Assembly: GCA_049324535.1 (NCBI GenBank)
Contig: JBMOOG010000007.1
Span: 62,001-126,000, forward strand
Length of the DNA stretch: 64,000 bases
Direction: 5' to 3'
DNA from: JBMOOG01 sp049324535
GTDB taxonomy: Bacteria; Pseudomonadota; Alphaproteobacteria; Rhodobacterales; Rhodobacteraceae
Each line of letters opens with the position of its first letter. Position 1 is the stretch's first letter. The notes below the pieces were generated by a model, which made no database searches, was not told where the DNA came from, and was given only the letters and a program-made list of their open reading frames with translations. Below are positions 51,993 through 60,381 of this stretch, one piece after another. Both the position numbers and the translations under genes were made by a program.

Positions 51993-52448
51993 ATGTCTGC
52001 AATCACCACCTGGCCGGGGCGCGCCGAGTCCTGGCTTGACGACCGGGGAAAGGGCGCCTGGATCGCGGCGACCGTTCTCGCCTTCATCGTCTTCTGGCCG
52101 GCGGGAATAGCGCTTCTCGCCTACATGATCTGGAGCAAACGCATGTTCGGACAAGGATGCAGCATGACGCGCCGCGGCGCGGGCCACCCCGGCTGGGGCC
52201 GCCACGGCGCAAGAAGCCAGGCCTTCCGCTCGTCGGGCAACAGCGCCTTCGACGCCTACAAGGCCGACACGCTCGAGCGGCTGTCGCGCGAGCAGGACGA
52301 GTTCGAGGCCTTCCTGAAGCGCCTGCGGGACGCCAAGGACAAGTCCGAGTTCGACCAGTACATGGACGAACGCGCCCGGGCGGCCCGTGATGCCAGCCGT
52401 GACGGGGATGCGGACGACGGAAACAATCCGGCGCCCGGCCGCTACTGA
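51993..52448 (+). CDS. DUF2852 membrane protein
   Basis: 151 residues. One or two membrane helices at residues 22-50 (WIAATVLAFIVFWPAGIALL, then AYMIWSKRMFG), followed by a glycine- and serine-rich stretch, a coiled-coil helix (FDAYKADTLERLSREQDEFE, then AFLKRLRDAKDKSEFDQYMD) and an acidic tail. This layout matches DUF2852, found in alphaproteobacteria. A GGAGGGG site precedes the start. The upstream operator array suggests tight, condition-dependent control. Function unknown. Confidence 0.85.
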   Translation: MSAITTWPGRAESWLDDRGKGAWIAATVLAFIVFWPAGIALLAYMIWSKRMFGQGCSMTRRGAGHPGWGRHGARSQAFRSSGNSAFDAYKADTLERLSREQDEFEAFLKRLRDAKDKSEFDQYMDERARAARDASRDGDADDGNNPAPGRY

Positions 52449-52582
52449 TTTCGGCCCGAACCCGGTTCGGGGGCGCCCTGAGCGAAAGCGGGCGGCCCCG
52501 AATCTCTGCGCTTGGCGGATGGCTGGCGGCTTGCTAACAGTATCGTGTCAGCCAGCCAGTCCCCTTCCCCGTCGTGTCGCCC

Positions 52583-53419
52583 ATGCGTCATTCGCTGCCC
52601 ATCGCGCCCCAGTTCTACGTGACGGCCCCGCAGCCCTGCCCCTATCTGGACGGGCGCAGCGAGCGGAAGCTCTTTACCGCGCTTCAGGGCGACAACGCGA
52701 TCCCGCTGAACGACTCGCTGTCCAAGCAGGGGTTCCGCCGGTCGCAGAACGTGCTCTACCGGCCGTCCTGCGCGGAATGCTCGGCCTGCCTCTCGGCCCG
52801 TATCCGCGTCGCCGATTTCCAGCCAAGCCGCAGCCAGCGCAAGACCATCCGCCGCAACGCCGACCTGCGGCGCGAAGCGACGAGCCCCTGGGCGACCGAG
52901 GACCAGTACGCGCTCTTCCGGCGCTACCTCGACAGCCGGCACGCCGACGGCGGCATGGCCGACATGGACATCTTCGAATTCGCCGCGATGATCGAGGAAA
53001 CTCCGGTGAAAAGCCGGGTCATCGAATACAGCGCGGCCCCGGCCGAAGGCGAGCGCAAGCGCCGGCTCACCGCCGTCTGCCTGACCGACGTTCTCGATGA
53101 CGGGCTGTCGATGGTCTACAGCTTCTACGATCCGGACCGGATCTCGGACAGCCTCGGCACCTACATCATCCTCGACCATGTCGCGCTCGCGCGCGAACTG
53201 GGCCTGCCCTATGTCTATCTCGGCTACTGGGTCCCGGGCAGCCGCAAGATGGGCTACAAGGCGCGGTTCGCCGCGCTCGAGATCTACAAGAACGGCCGCT
53301 GGCAGGACATCGGCGATCCCCGGTCGCACGGCGCCGACACCCATCCGCTGTCGGTCGATCCGATCGCCGAGCAGGTGGCGCGCATCGCCCTGCCCGACAC
53401 GCCGCTGGGCCGCGGCTAG
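52583..53419 (+). CDS. bpt: Aspartate/glutamate leucyltransferase (N-end rule)
   Basis: Transfers leucine from Leu-tRNA to N-terminal Asp or Glu, marking proteins for ClpS/ClpAP degradation. 278 residues of the ATE1-like Bpt family: QFYVTAPQPCPYLDGRSERK, the cysteines in CAECSACLSARI, and LPYVYLGYWVPGSRKMGYKA. The ATG at 52583 is preferred over a GTG nine bases before. It lies in a region of otherwise unrelated single genes. Confidence 0.93.
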   Translation: MRHSLPIAPQFYVTAPQPCPYLDGRSERKLFTALQGDNAIPLNDSLSKQGFRRSQNVLYRPSCAECSACLSARIRVADFQPSRSQRKTIRRNADLRREATSPWATEDQYALFRRYLDSRHADGGMADMDIFEFAAMIEETPVKSRVIEYSAAPAEGERKRRLTAVCLTDVLDDGLSMVYSFYDPDRISDSLGTYIILDHVALARELGLPYVYLGYWVPGSRKMGYKARFAALEIYKNGRWQDIGDPRSHGADTHPLSVDPIAEQVARIALPDTPLGRG

Positions 53420-53482
53420 GCCGTTCCGCGCGTCGCCGCGCCCCCCCCGGTCTGCCTTCTCTCTGTGCGCAACTGGCAAAAG

Positions 53483-53546
53483 TGGTCATATTTTCAGACC
53501 AAATTCCGCGATGGCGGTTGACGAAACCCACCCCCTCAGCCATAGC
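53483..53546 (+). promoter_or_regulatory. TRAP permease operon promoter with upstream GntR-like inverted repeat
   Basis: TGGTC, nine bases, GACCA (53483-53501) resembles half-sites of FadR/GntR-type regulators, which often control TRAP systems. Downstream is TTGACG (53518-53523), a 17-base spacer and CATAGC (53541-53546). A further dyad TCAGC-CATA-GCTGA covers the -10. dctQ begins at 53615. The spacing in the first dyad is longer than in classical FadR sites, so the regulator family is tentative. Confidence 0.5.
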
Positions 53547-53614
53547 TGAACCGTTGAGCGGCCCGCTCGACGAGGGAGAACGGGCCGTGCGCGGCAAGGG
53601 GAGGATACCAACAC

Positions 53615-54211
53615 ATGAACGGCCTTTTGGCCCTTTCGCGGGGCATAGACCGGATCAACGAGGCGATCGGCCGATCGGTCGCCTGGCTGATCCTTGTCGC
53701 CATCATCGTCTCGGCCACGAACGCCATCATCCGCAAGGTGCTCAACACCTCGTCGAACGCCTGGCTGGAGTTGCAGTGGTACCTGTTCGGCGCGGCGTTC
53801 ATGCTGGCGGCCGCCTACACGCTGAAGCAGAACGAGCACATCCGCATCGACATCGTCTACGGCGCCTTCTCGCGCCGGGTGCAGCACTGGATCGACCTTC
53901 TGGGGCACATCCTGTTCCTGATGCCGATCGTCCTTCTCATGATCTATCTGCTGATCCCCTACACGCTCTCGGCGATCCGCAGCGGCGAGATGTCGTCGAA
54001 CGCCGGCGGCCTCATCATCTGGCCGGCGCGGGCGATCCTGCTGGCGGGCTTCGTCCTTCTGGGCTTTCAGGGCGTCTCCGAGATCATCAAGAAGATCGCG
54101 ATCATGCGCGGCGTGATCCCCGATCCCACCCCCTTCGTCTCGTCGCATGAGGCCGCCGCCAAGGAAGGCGAGGCCCTGGTCGAGGAACTGGCCCCCGAGG
54201 TGCGCAAATGA
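53615..54211 (+). CDS. dctQ: TRAP transporter small permease (DctQ)
   Basis: 198-residue inner-membrane protein with four helices (VAWLILVAIIVSATNAII; LQWYLFGAAFMLAAAYTL; IDLLGHILFLMPIVLLMIYL; AILLAGFVLLGFQGVSEII). The conserved NEHIRIDIVYGAFSRR loop follows helix 2. It partners DctM in a sodium-driven TRAP transporter. The start has AAGGGGAGGA. It overlaps dctM by four bases. Its likely substrates are 2-oxoacids, judging from the TakP-type receptors 3 kb away. Confidence 0.93.
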   Translation: MNGLLALSRGIDRINEAIGRSVAWLILVAIIVSATNAIIRKVLNTSSNAWLELQWYLFGAAFMLAAAYTLKQNEHIRIDIVYGAFSRRVQHWIDLLGHILFLMPIVLLMIYLLIPYTLSAIRSGEMSSNAGGLIIWPARAILLAGFVLLGFQGVSEIIKKIAIMRGVIPDPTPFVSSHEAAAKEGEALVEELAPEVRK

Positions 54212-55980
54212 TGGAATTCATTGCGCAGAACATGGCGCCGATCATGTTCGCCTCGCTCGTGTTCTTCCTGCTGATCGGCTATCCGGTCGCATTCGCGCTC
54301 GCCGCGAACGGGCTGGTGTTCTTCGTGATCGGGGTCGAGCTGGCGCCGCTGTCGAACGGCACCATCAACCTGTCGTGGCCGCTCCTGAACGCCATGCCGG
54401 AACGGTTCTGGGGGGTGATGTCGAACGACACGCTTCTGGCCATCCCCTTCTTCACCTTCATGGGGATCGTGCTGGAACGATCCGGCATGGCCGAGGATCT
54501 TCTCGACACCATCGGCCAGCTCTTCGGCCCGGTGCGCGGTGGCCTCGCCTATGCGGTGATCATCGTGGGTGCGCTTCTGGCCGCCACGACCGGGGTCGTC
54601 GCGGCCTCGGTCATCGCGATGGGGCTGATCTCGCTGCCGATCATGCTGCGCTACGGCTATGACCGGCGGATCGCCTCGGGGGTGATCGCGGCCTCGGGCA
54701 CGCTGGCGCAGATCATCCCGCCCTCGCTCGTCCTGATCGTGCTGGCCGACCAGCTCGGCCGGTCGGTCGGCGACATGTACAAGGGCGCGATGATCCCGGG
54801 CCTGGTGCTGACCGGGCTCTACATGGGCTACGTGTTCCTGATGACGCTGATCCGCCCGAACTCGATGCCGGCGCTGCCGGTCGAGGCGCGCACGCTCGGG
54901 TCGGGCGTCACCTCCCTGGCCCTGGCCCTCGTCGCGACGGTCGCCATCGGCTACGGCGCCTATCTCTGGCTGGAGCCGACCCACGGGGCCAACGCCGACA
55001 TTCTGGCGGCGGCCGTTGCGGTCGTCGTGATCTACGTCGTGGCCCTCATCGACAAGGCGCTGAAGCTCAACCTGATGTCGCGGCTTGCCCAGCAGGTGGT
55101 CATCGTGCTGATCCCGCCGCTGGCGCTGATCTTCCTCGTGCTCGGCACCATCTTCCTCGGCATCGCCACGCCGACCGAAGGCGGCGCGATGGGCGCGGTG
55201 GGTGCGCTGGTACTGGCGGCGGTGAAGGGGCGGCTCAGCTTCGCGGTGATCAGCCAGGCCGTGGCCTCGACCACGCGGCTCTCGGCCTTCGTGCTGTTCA
55301 TCCTGCTGGGCGCGCGGGTGTTCTCGCTGACCTTCTACGGCGTGAACGGCCACCTCTGGGTCGAACACCTGCTGGTGTCGCTGCCGGGCGGCGAGATGGG
55401 CTTCCTGATCGTCGTGTCGATCCTGGTGTTCCTGCTGGCGTTCTTCCTCGACTTCTTCGAACTGGCCTTCATCATCGTGCCGCTTCTGGCCCCCGCGGCC
55501 GAGAAGCTGGGCATCGACCTGATCTGGTTCGGGGTGATCCTCGGCGTGAACATGCAGACCTCGTTCATGCACCCGCCCTTCGGCTTCGCGCTCTTCTACC
55601 TGCGCTCGGTCGCGGCCAAGGTGCCCTATCTGGACAAGGTCACCGGCAAGAGGATGGAGCCGGTCAAGACCAGCCAGATCTACTGGGGCGCCGTTCCCTT
55701 CGTGGTGATCCAGATCATCATGATCGCCGTCGTCATCGCCTTCCCGCAGATGGTGATGCACTACAAGGGGCCGGTCGTGGACATGTCGAAGGTCGAGATC
55801 AAGCTGCCGGAGGCCGCGGGCGGTCTCGGTGGCGGTCTCGGTGGCGGCCTGGGCGGCGGCCTGGGCGGTGGTCTGGGCGGCGGCCTGGGCGGTGGTCTGG
55901 GCGGTGGTCTGGGCGGTGGTCTGGGGGGCGGGCTCGCTCCGGCCCCGGCGCCCGCACCCGCGCCTGCGCCCGGAAACTGA
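54208..55980 (+). CDS. dctM: TRAP transporter large permease (DctM) with glycine-leucine repeat tail
   Basis: 590 residues, longer than the usual 430, partly from a central insert of about 100 residues (ARTLGSGVTSLALALVATVA to ALKLNLMSRLAQQVVIVLI) and partly from the C-terminus. The TRAP core has IPFFTFMGIVLERSG, ATTGVVAASVIAMG, ASGTLAQIIPPS, GIATPTEGGAMGAVG and the second half EKLGIDLIWFGVILGVNMQT. Residues from about 538 on are nine Gly-Gly-Leu-Gly repeats followed by an Ala-Pro tract, outside the transport fold and of unknown use. Coupled to dctQ. Confidence 0.92.
   Translation: MMEFIAQNMAPIMFASLVFFLLIGYPVAFALAANGLVFFVIGVELAPLSNGTINLSWPLLNAMPERFWGVMSNDTLLAIPFFTFMGIVLERSGMAEDLLDTIGQLFGPVRGGLAYAVIIVGALLAATTGVVAASVIAMGLISLPIMLRYGYDRRIASGVIAASGTLAQIIPPSLVLIVLADQLGRSVGDMYKGAMIPGLVLTGLYMGYVFLMTLIRPNSMPALPVEARTLGSGVTSLALALVATVAIGYGAYLWLEPTHGANADILAAAVAVVVIYVVALIDKALKLNLMSRLAQQVVIVLIPPLALIFLVLGTIFLGIATPTEGGAMGAVGALVLAAVKGRLSFAVISQAVASTTRLSAFVLFILLGARVFSLTFYGVNGHLWVEHLLVSLPGGEMGFLIVVSILVFLLAFFLDFFELAFIIVPLLAPAAEKLGIDLIWFGVILGVNMQTSFMHPPFGFALFYLRSVAAKVPYLDKVTGKRMEPVKTSQIYWGAVPFVVIQIIMIAVVIAFPQMVMHYKGPVVDMSKVEIKLPEAAGGLGGGLGGGLGGGLGGGLGGGLGGGLGGGLGGGLGGGLAPAPAPAPAPAPGN
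55819..55926 (+). repeat. Nine tandem 12-base repeats encoding GGLG in dctM
   Basis: Consensus GGYGGYCTGGGY, nine units in frame with slight synonymous variation (the first two have CTCGGT), then a partial unit and a GCnCCn run coding Ala-Pro. The synonymous changes show selection or past recombination at the protein level. Such tracts vary in copy number by slippage, which would change the tail length but not the frame. Confidence 0.9.
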
Positions 55981-56000
55981 CCCCCGGACACGTGTTCCGC

Positions 56001-56029
56001 ATCGGCGGCCCCCTCTCGGGGCCGCCGAT
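56001..56029 (+). terminator. Terminator of the dctQM operon
   Basis: ATCGGCGGCCCC, five bases, GGGGCCGCCGAT: a perfect 12-base stem 21 bases after the dctM stop, followed by CGCTTTCC. Confidence 0.75.
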
Positions 56030-56079
56030 CGCTTTCCTGGCCCTTGCGTCCCGGCGAAGGAAAGGGCTAGGCCGTCGGG

Positions 56080-56562
56080 ATGACGCCGCGCCTGAAGCAC
56101 ATCGCCGCTGCCGCCGGCCCCGACGACCTGGCCGCTGTCGCCGATCTCTTCCGGGCCTATGCGCAGAGTCTGCCGATCGACCTCGACGCTCACGGCTTCG
56201 GCGACGAGCTTGCGGGGCTGCCGGGTGCCTATGTCCCGCCGGACGGGGGGCTCTGGCTGGCGAGGGGGGCCGGAGGGGCCGCCCTCGGCTGCGTGGCGCT
56301 GCGCCCGCTTCCCGGACCCGGACTGTGCGAACTGAAGCGGCTCTACCTCAGGCCCGAGGCCCGTGGCACCGGCCTTGGCCGGGCGCTGACCGAAACCGCC
56401 GTCGCCGCGGCGCGGGCACGCGGTTACACCGAGATGCGCCTCGACACCCTGCCCTCGCTCACCGCCGCCGTCGCGCTCTACGAAAGCCTCGGGTTTCGCG
56501 CGATCGCCGACTACAACGGCAGCCCCTACCCCGGCACGCTGTTCTTTTCGCTGGCGCTGTGA
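56080..56562 (+). CDS. GNAT-family N-acetyltransferase
   Basis: 160 residues. The acetyl-CoA binding loop is RPEARGTGLGRALTETAVAAA, followed by the YESLGFRAIADYNGSPYPGT block typical of small-molecule or amino acid acetyltransferases. The N-terminal region (LAAVADLFRAYAQSLPIDLD) fits a group of YitI-like enzymes. It sits between the TRAP permease and the convergent receptor genes, but is separated from both by terminators, so the link with transport is positional only. Confidence 0.83.
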   Translation: MTPRLKHIAAAAGPDDLAAVADLFRAYAQSLPIDLDAHGFGDELAGLPGAYVPPDGGLWLARGAGGAALGCVALRPLPGPGLCELKRLYLRPEARGTGLGRALTETAVAAARARGYTEMRLDTLPSLTAAVALYESLGFRAIADYNGSPYPGTLFFSLAL

Positions 56563-56568
56563 ATGCGA

Positions 56569-56596
56569 AAGGCCCCGGGGTCGCCCCCGGGGCCTT
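56569..56596. terminator. Bidirectional terminator between convergent genes
   Basis: AAGGCCCCGGGG, TCGC, CCCCGGGGCCTT: a 12-base perfect stem between the GNAT stop and the receptor stop, with A on the left and T on the right, so it can serve both strands. Confidence 0.75.
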
Positions 56597-56614
56597 CCTC
56601 GTCCTGTCCGACGA

Positions 56615-57721
56615 TCAGAGCGTGCCCTTGCGCTGCTGGATCATCATGTAGGTGTCGAAGTTGTACTCGCTGAGCTGCGCCCAGAGATAGGCGTCCTTCT
56701 TGAACGCCACCTGGCTGTCGAAGATCTTCTTGAAGCCCGGGTTGGACGCGTTGATCTCGGCATAGACCTCCTTGGCCGCGTTGAAGCAGGCGTCGAGGAT
56801 GGTCTCGTTGAACGGGCGCAGTTGCGCGCCCTTGGCGATCAGTTCCTTGATCGCGGTCGGGTTCTTGTAGTCGTAGCTTGCCAGCATGTCCTGGTTCGCG
56901 GCCTGGCAGGCCACCTGCAGGATGCGCTTGTACTCATCGGGCAGCCCGTCATAGGCCGCCTTGTTGAACATCGCATGCAGGCAGGCGCCGCCCTCCCACC
57001 AGCCGGGGTAGTAGTAGTAGGGCGCTACCTTGTAGAAGCCGAGCTTGAGGTCGTCATAGGGGCCGACCCATTCGGCCGCGTCGATGGTGCCCTTCTCCAG
57101 CGACGGATAGATGTCGCCGCCGGCGATCTGCTGCGGCACCGCGCCGAGCTTCTCGATGACCTTGCCGCCGAAGCCGCCGATGCGGATCTTCAGGCCCTTG
57201 AGGTCCTCGACCGTGTTGATCTCCTTGCGGTACCAGCCGCCCATCTGGGCGCCGGTGTTGCCGCAGGGATAGGCGTGCAGGCCCTGGGTGTTGTAGAATT
57301 CGTTCATCAGGTCGTTGCCGCCGCCATAGTAGAACCAGGCGTTCTGCTGACGGACGTTGAGGCCGAAGGGCACCGCGGTGCCGAAGGCCCAGGTCGGATC
57401 CTTGCCCCAGTAGTAGTAGGACGCGGTGTGCGCTGCCTCGACGGTGCCCGCGGCCGCGGCGTCGGCGGCCTGCAGGCCGGGGACGATCTCGCCCGCGGCG
57501 AAGACCTGGATGGTGAACTTGCCGCCGGTCATCTCCTTGACGTAGCTCGCCATCGTCTCGGCGGCGCCATAGATCGTGTCGAGCGACTTCGGGAACGACG
57601 AGGTCAGTCGCCAGTTGATGGCGGGCATGTCCTGCGCGATGGCGGGGCTGGCCAGAGCGGCGGCTCCGGCGGCGCCGACGCCGCCGAGCGCGGCCTTGGT
57701 GAGAAACGAACGACGATCCAT
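56615..57721 (-). CDS. TRAP transporter substrate-binding protein (DctP family, TakP paralogue)
   Basis: 368-residue periplasmic receptor. A Tat signal (MDRRSFLTKAALGGVGAAGA, cleaved after AIAQ) is present. The mature protein has the TakP-type pattern SSFPKSLDTIYGAAETMASY, FAAGEIVPGLQAADA, MGGWYRKEINTVEDLKGLK, and APYYYYPGWWEGGACLHAMF. It differs from the other receptor by having VRQQNAWFYYGGGNDLMNEF where TakP has an AWHYHGGGIDLYNEF segment, so substrate choice may differ. It has its own promoter and probably uses the DctQM pair. Confidence 0.9.
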   Translation of the reverse strand: MDRRSFLTKAALGGVGAAGAAALASPAIAQDMPAINWRLTSSFPKSLDTIYGAAETMASYVKEMTGGKFTIQVFAAGEIVPGLQAADAAAAGTVEAAHTASYYYWGKDPTWAFGTAVPFGLNVRQQNAWFYYGGGNDLMNEFYNTQGLHAYPCGNTGAQMGGWYRKEINTVEDLKGLKIRIGGFGGKVIEKLGAVPQQIAGGDIYPSLEKGTIDAAEWVGPYDDLKLGFYKVAPYYYYPGWWEGGACLHAMFNKAAYDGLPDEYKRILQVACQAANQDMLASYDYKNPTAIKELIAKGAQLRPFNETILDACFNAAKEVYAEINASNPGFKKIFDSQVAFKKDAYLWAQLSEYNFDTYMMIQQRKGTL

Positions 57722-57831
57722 AGGGTCTCCTCCCGGTGGGTTTTGAACGGGCTTTCCGCCTCCTGAACCCGTGTTGGCCGCCTCTGCACCGCGGCACGCT
57801 GGCCATGCCCGGCAAACCGGGTTCCGCGGTC

Positions 57832-57860
57832 AGATTACTTTACCAAATGGACCTGTAAAG
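57832..57860 (-). promoter_or_regulatory. Promoter of the first TRAP receptor gene with operator in the spacer
   Basis: On the minus strand TTTACA (complement of 57854-57859), a 16-base spacer and TAATCT (complement of 57832-57837). The dyad CTTTAC, 11 bases, GTAAAG (57838-57860) fills the space between the two hexamers, so a repressor there would exclude RNA polymerase. Its AT content contrasts with the surroundings. Confidence 0.6.
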
Positions 57861-57882
57861 CCCCAAATCCGCCGACCCGGAA

Positions 57883-57913
57883 CAAAAAAACCGGCGGCCG
57901 GGGAGGCCGCCGG
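57883..57913 (-). terminator. Rho-independent terminator of takP
   Basis: On the minus strand CCGGCGGCC, five bases, GGCCGCCGG, then seven T. It is a textbook intrinsic terminator 28 bases after the takP stop, so the second receptor gene downstream is transcribed on its own. Confidence 0.9.
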
Positions 57914-57941
57914 GGGTCATGCCGTCGCGTCCGACGCCGGC

Positions 57942-59048
57942 TCAGAGCTTGCCGGCGTTCAACTGCAGCATCATGAAGGTGTCGTAGTTGTATTCGGCCA
58001 CCTGCGTCCAGGTGTAGTAGTCCTTGCGGAAGGCCTTGATCGACCCCCAGAGCTTGGCGAAGGTCGGGTTCGTGGCCTCCATCTCGGCATAGACCTCGTC
58101 CGCCGCGGTGAAGCAGGCTTCGAGGATCTCCTTGCTGTAGGGACGCAGCTGCGCACCCTGAGCCACAAGGGATTTGATCGCCGCCGGGTTCTTGTAGTCG
58201 TAGAGTTGCAGCATGTTGGCGTCGGTCGCCTGGCAGGCGGTGCGCAGCAGCGACTGGTACGACTTCGGCAGGCCCTCGTACGCGGCCTTGTTGAAGAAGA
58301 AGTGGACCGTCGGCCCGCCTTCCCACCAGCCGGGGTAGTAGTAGTAGGGCGCCACCTTGTAGAAGCCGAGCTTCTCGTCATCATAGGGGCCGACCCATTC
58401 GGCGGCGTCGATGGTGCCTTTTTCCAGCGCCGGATAGATGTCGCCGCCTGCGATCTGCTGCGGCACCACGCCCAGCTTCTCGACGACCTTGCCGGCGAAG
58501 CCGCCGATGCGCATCTTGAGACCCTTCATGTCCTCGACGGTGTTGATTTCCTTGCGGAACCAGCCACCCATCTGCACGCCGGTGTTGCCGCCGGGCAGGC
58601 CGAAGATGTTGTGCTGGGCGAGGAACTCGTTGTAGAGATCGATGCCGCCGCCGTGGTAGTGCCAGGCGTTGATGCCGCGCGCCGACAGCGAGAACGGCAC
58701 CGCCGCCGCCACCGCCCAGGACGGATCCTTGCCCCAGTAGTAGTAGCCCACCGTGTGGCAGGCCTCGACGGTGCCCGCGGTCACCGCATCGGCGGCCTGA
58801 AGACCGGGCACGATCTCGCCCGCGGCAAAGACCTGGATCTGGAAATTGCCATCGGTCGCCTCGGAAAGGTTCCTGGCCAGCACCTCTGCCCCGCCGTAGA
58901 TGGTGTCGAGCGACTTGGGGAAGGATGACGTCAGGCGCCAGGTGATCTTGGGTGCGCTCTGCGCAATGGCCGGCGCGGCCAGACTGGCGGCCCCTGCGGC
59001 TCCGATGCCGCCGACGGCAGCCCGGGTCAGAAACGAGCGGCGATCCAT
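57942..59048 (-). CDS. takP: 2-oxoacid TRAP receptor, TakP type
   Basis: 368-residue periplasmic receptor with a Tat signal (MDRRSFLTRAAVGGIGAAGA). The mature sequence closely resembles Rhodobacter sphaeroides TakP, the structurally known receptor for pyruvate and other 2-oxoacids with sodium: YYYWGKDPSWAVAAAVPFSL, SARGINAWHYHGGGIDLYNE, and VQMGGWFRKEINTVEDMKGL with the carboxylate-binding arginine. The swapped C-terminal helix (FRKDYYTWTQVAEYNYDTFM) supports a TakP-like dimer. It lies next to its paralogue and convergent to dctQM. Confidence 0.92.
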   Translation of the reverse strand: MDRRSFLTRAAVGGIGAAGAASLAAPAIAQSAPKITWRLTSSFPKSLDTIYGGAEVLARNLSEATDGNFQIQVFAAGEIVPGLQAADAVTAGTVEACHTVGYYYWGKDPSWAVAAAVPFSLSARGINAWHYHGGGIDLYNEFLAQHNIFGLPGGNTGVQMGGWFRKEINTVEDMKGLKMRIGGFAGKVVEKLGVVPQQIAGGDIYPALEKGTIDAAEWVGPYDDEKLGFYKVAPYYYYPGWWEGGPTVHFFFNKAAYEGLPKSYQSLLRTACQATDANMLQLYDYKNPAAIKSLVAQGAQLRPYSKEILEACFTAADEVYAEMEATNPTFAKLWGSIKAFRKDYYTWTQVAEYNYDTFMMLQLNAGKL

Positions 59049-59355
59049 GCCATCCTCCAGTGTCGGTGATGTCCGCGCTGCGGATGCAGCGCCGCGCAAC
59101 AGTGACCCCTGCCTGCGGGAGTGTCCAGAACCCCGCGCCGTTTTTTCATCCCGCCTCACCCGATCGCGGGGGGCGGCCGGATTGCGGGCGCGGCCGGCCC
59201 GGCCCCTCGCCGGTCGTCCCGCGCTCCGGCCCGCCCCGTTCCTCCTTCGCGATCACGTCAGGCCGCCGCCGCGACGCTTTCCGGCCCGGTCCGGGGTTGA
59301 ACTGGGCGCACCGCGTCCGCACATCCCGACAACCGGTCTGCGGCAAGGAGGGATC
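59049..59355. other. Gene-free divergent region, takP / Na-Ca exchanger
   Basis: 307 bases between two divergent starts. The takP leader contains a hairpin GCGCTGC-GGAT-GCAGCGC (59075-59092) and its GGAGGAT ribosome binding site; the exchanger start is preceded by CAAGGAGGGATC. No convincing promoter, tRNA or small gene is visible; the rest is GC-rich without clear repeats. Confidence 0.6.
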
Positions 59356-60273
59356 ATGGTCTGGCTGATGTTGGCACTGGGGCTCGCCGCCCTGTTCGCG
59401 GGCGGAGAGTTCCTCGTGCGGGGCGCGGTCGGCATCGCCCGCCGGTTCGGGGTTCCGCCCCTGGTCATCGGCCTGACCATCGTCGGCTTCGGCACCTCGA
59501 TGCCGGAACTGCTGGTTTCGGTTCAGGCGGCCCTGTCGGGCACGCCCGCCATCGCCGTGGGCAATGTGGTCGGATCGAACCTCGCCAACATCCTGCTGAT
59601 CCTCGCCGTCGCCGCCGCCATCGCACCGGTGGTGATCCGGCCCGAGGCCATGGTGCGCGACTTCGTGGCAATGGTCCTTGCCACGCTTGCGGCCTGGGCG
59701 CTCATGTGGACCGGCGAGATCGGGCGCCTCGCGGGGCTGGCGCTGGTGGCCGCGCTGGCGCTCTATCTCTGGATCAGCCTGCGCAGCGGCGCCGAGGTCG
59801 AGGAACCGGGCGACGACGCGCCGCCGGCGCTGTGGAAATCCGTGCTCGGGGTTGCCGCGGGGCTCGCCGCGCTCGTCCTTGGCGCGCAGCTTCTGGTGGA
59901 CAGCGCAAGCGCCATCGCGCGCAGCTTCGGCGTCTCGGAGGCGGCGATCGGCCTCACGGTCGTGGCCGTCGGCACCTCGCTGCCGGAACTCGCGACCTCG
60001 GTCGTGGCCGCGATCCGTCGTCATTCCGAGATCGCCTTCGGCAACGTGGTGGGGTCGAACCTCTTCAACCTTCTGGGCATCCTCGGCGCCACCGCGGCGA
60101 TCCACCCCGTTCCGGTGGACCCGCGCTTCGTGCGCGTCGACATGCCGATCCTGACCGCGGTCACGCTGGGCCTCGTGGCGCTGGCGATTGCCGCGCGCGG
60201 CATCGGGCGGCTGGGCGGCCTCGCGATGCTCGGGGGCTATGCGGCCTATGTCGGCCTTGCGGGTCTTGCCTGA
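59356..60273 (+). CDS. Sodium/calcium exchanger family antiporter (CaCA, YrbG-like)
   Basis: 305-residue inner-membrane antiporter with ten helices. Both inverted alpha-repeats carry the family motifs: GFGTSMPELLVSVQAALSG with GNVVGSNLANILLIL, and AVGTSLPELATSVVAAIRRH with GNVVGSNLFNLLGIL. The acidic residues needed for ion binding are kept. The central loop is acidic (AEVEEPGDDA). A strong AAGGAGGG site fixes the ATG at 59356. It is monocistronic. Confidence 0.93.
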   Translation: MVWLMLALGLAALFAGGEFLVRGAVGIARRFGVPPLVIGLTIVGFGTSMPELLVSVQAALSGTPAIAVGNVVGSNLANILLILAVAAAIAPVVIRPEAMVRDFVAMVLATLAAWALMWTGEIGRLAGLALVAALALYLWISLRSGAEVEEPGDDAPPALWKSVLGVAAGLAALVLGAQLLVDSASAIARSFGVSEAAIGLTVVAVGTSLPELATSVVAAIRRHSEIAFGNVVGSNLFNLLGILGATAAIHPVPVDPRFVRVDMPILTAVTLGLVALAIAARGIGRLGGLAMLGGYAAYVGLAGLA

Positions 60274-60381
60274 GCCGTCGATGCGGCCGACCCGAACCGA
60301 AAATTGCGACCGACCGCCGATGCCGGCAACTTCCTGTCGTCCCGAAAGCCGCCTGCGACACTTTATTCGCTGTTTTGCCAG

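Noticed and set aside
55819..55926. CRISPR-like tandem repeat
   Set aside because: Units are only 12 bases, have no spacers and are in frame within a coding sequence.
54067..56193. 708-codon minus-strand frame opposite dctM
   Set aside because: Asp/His/Arg-rich antisense of a membrane protein gene, with the GGLG repeats read as a Pro/Ala/Gln run.
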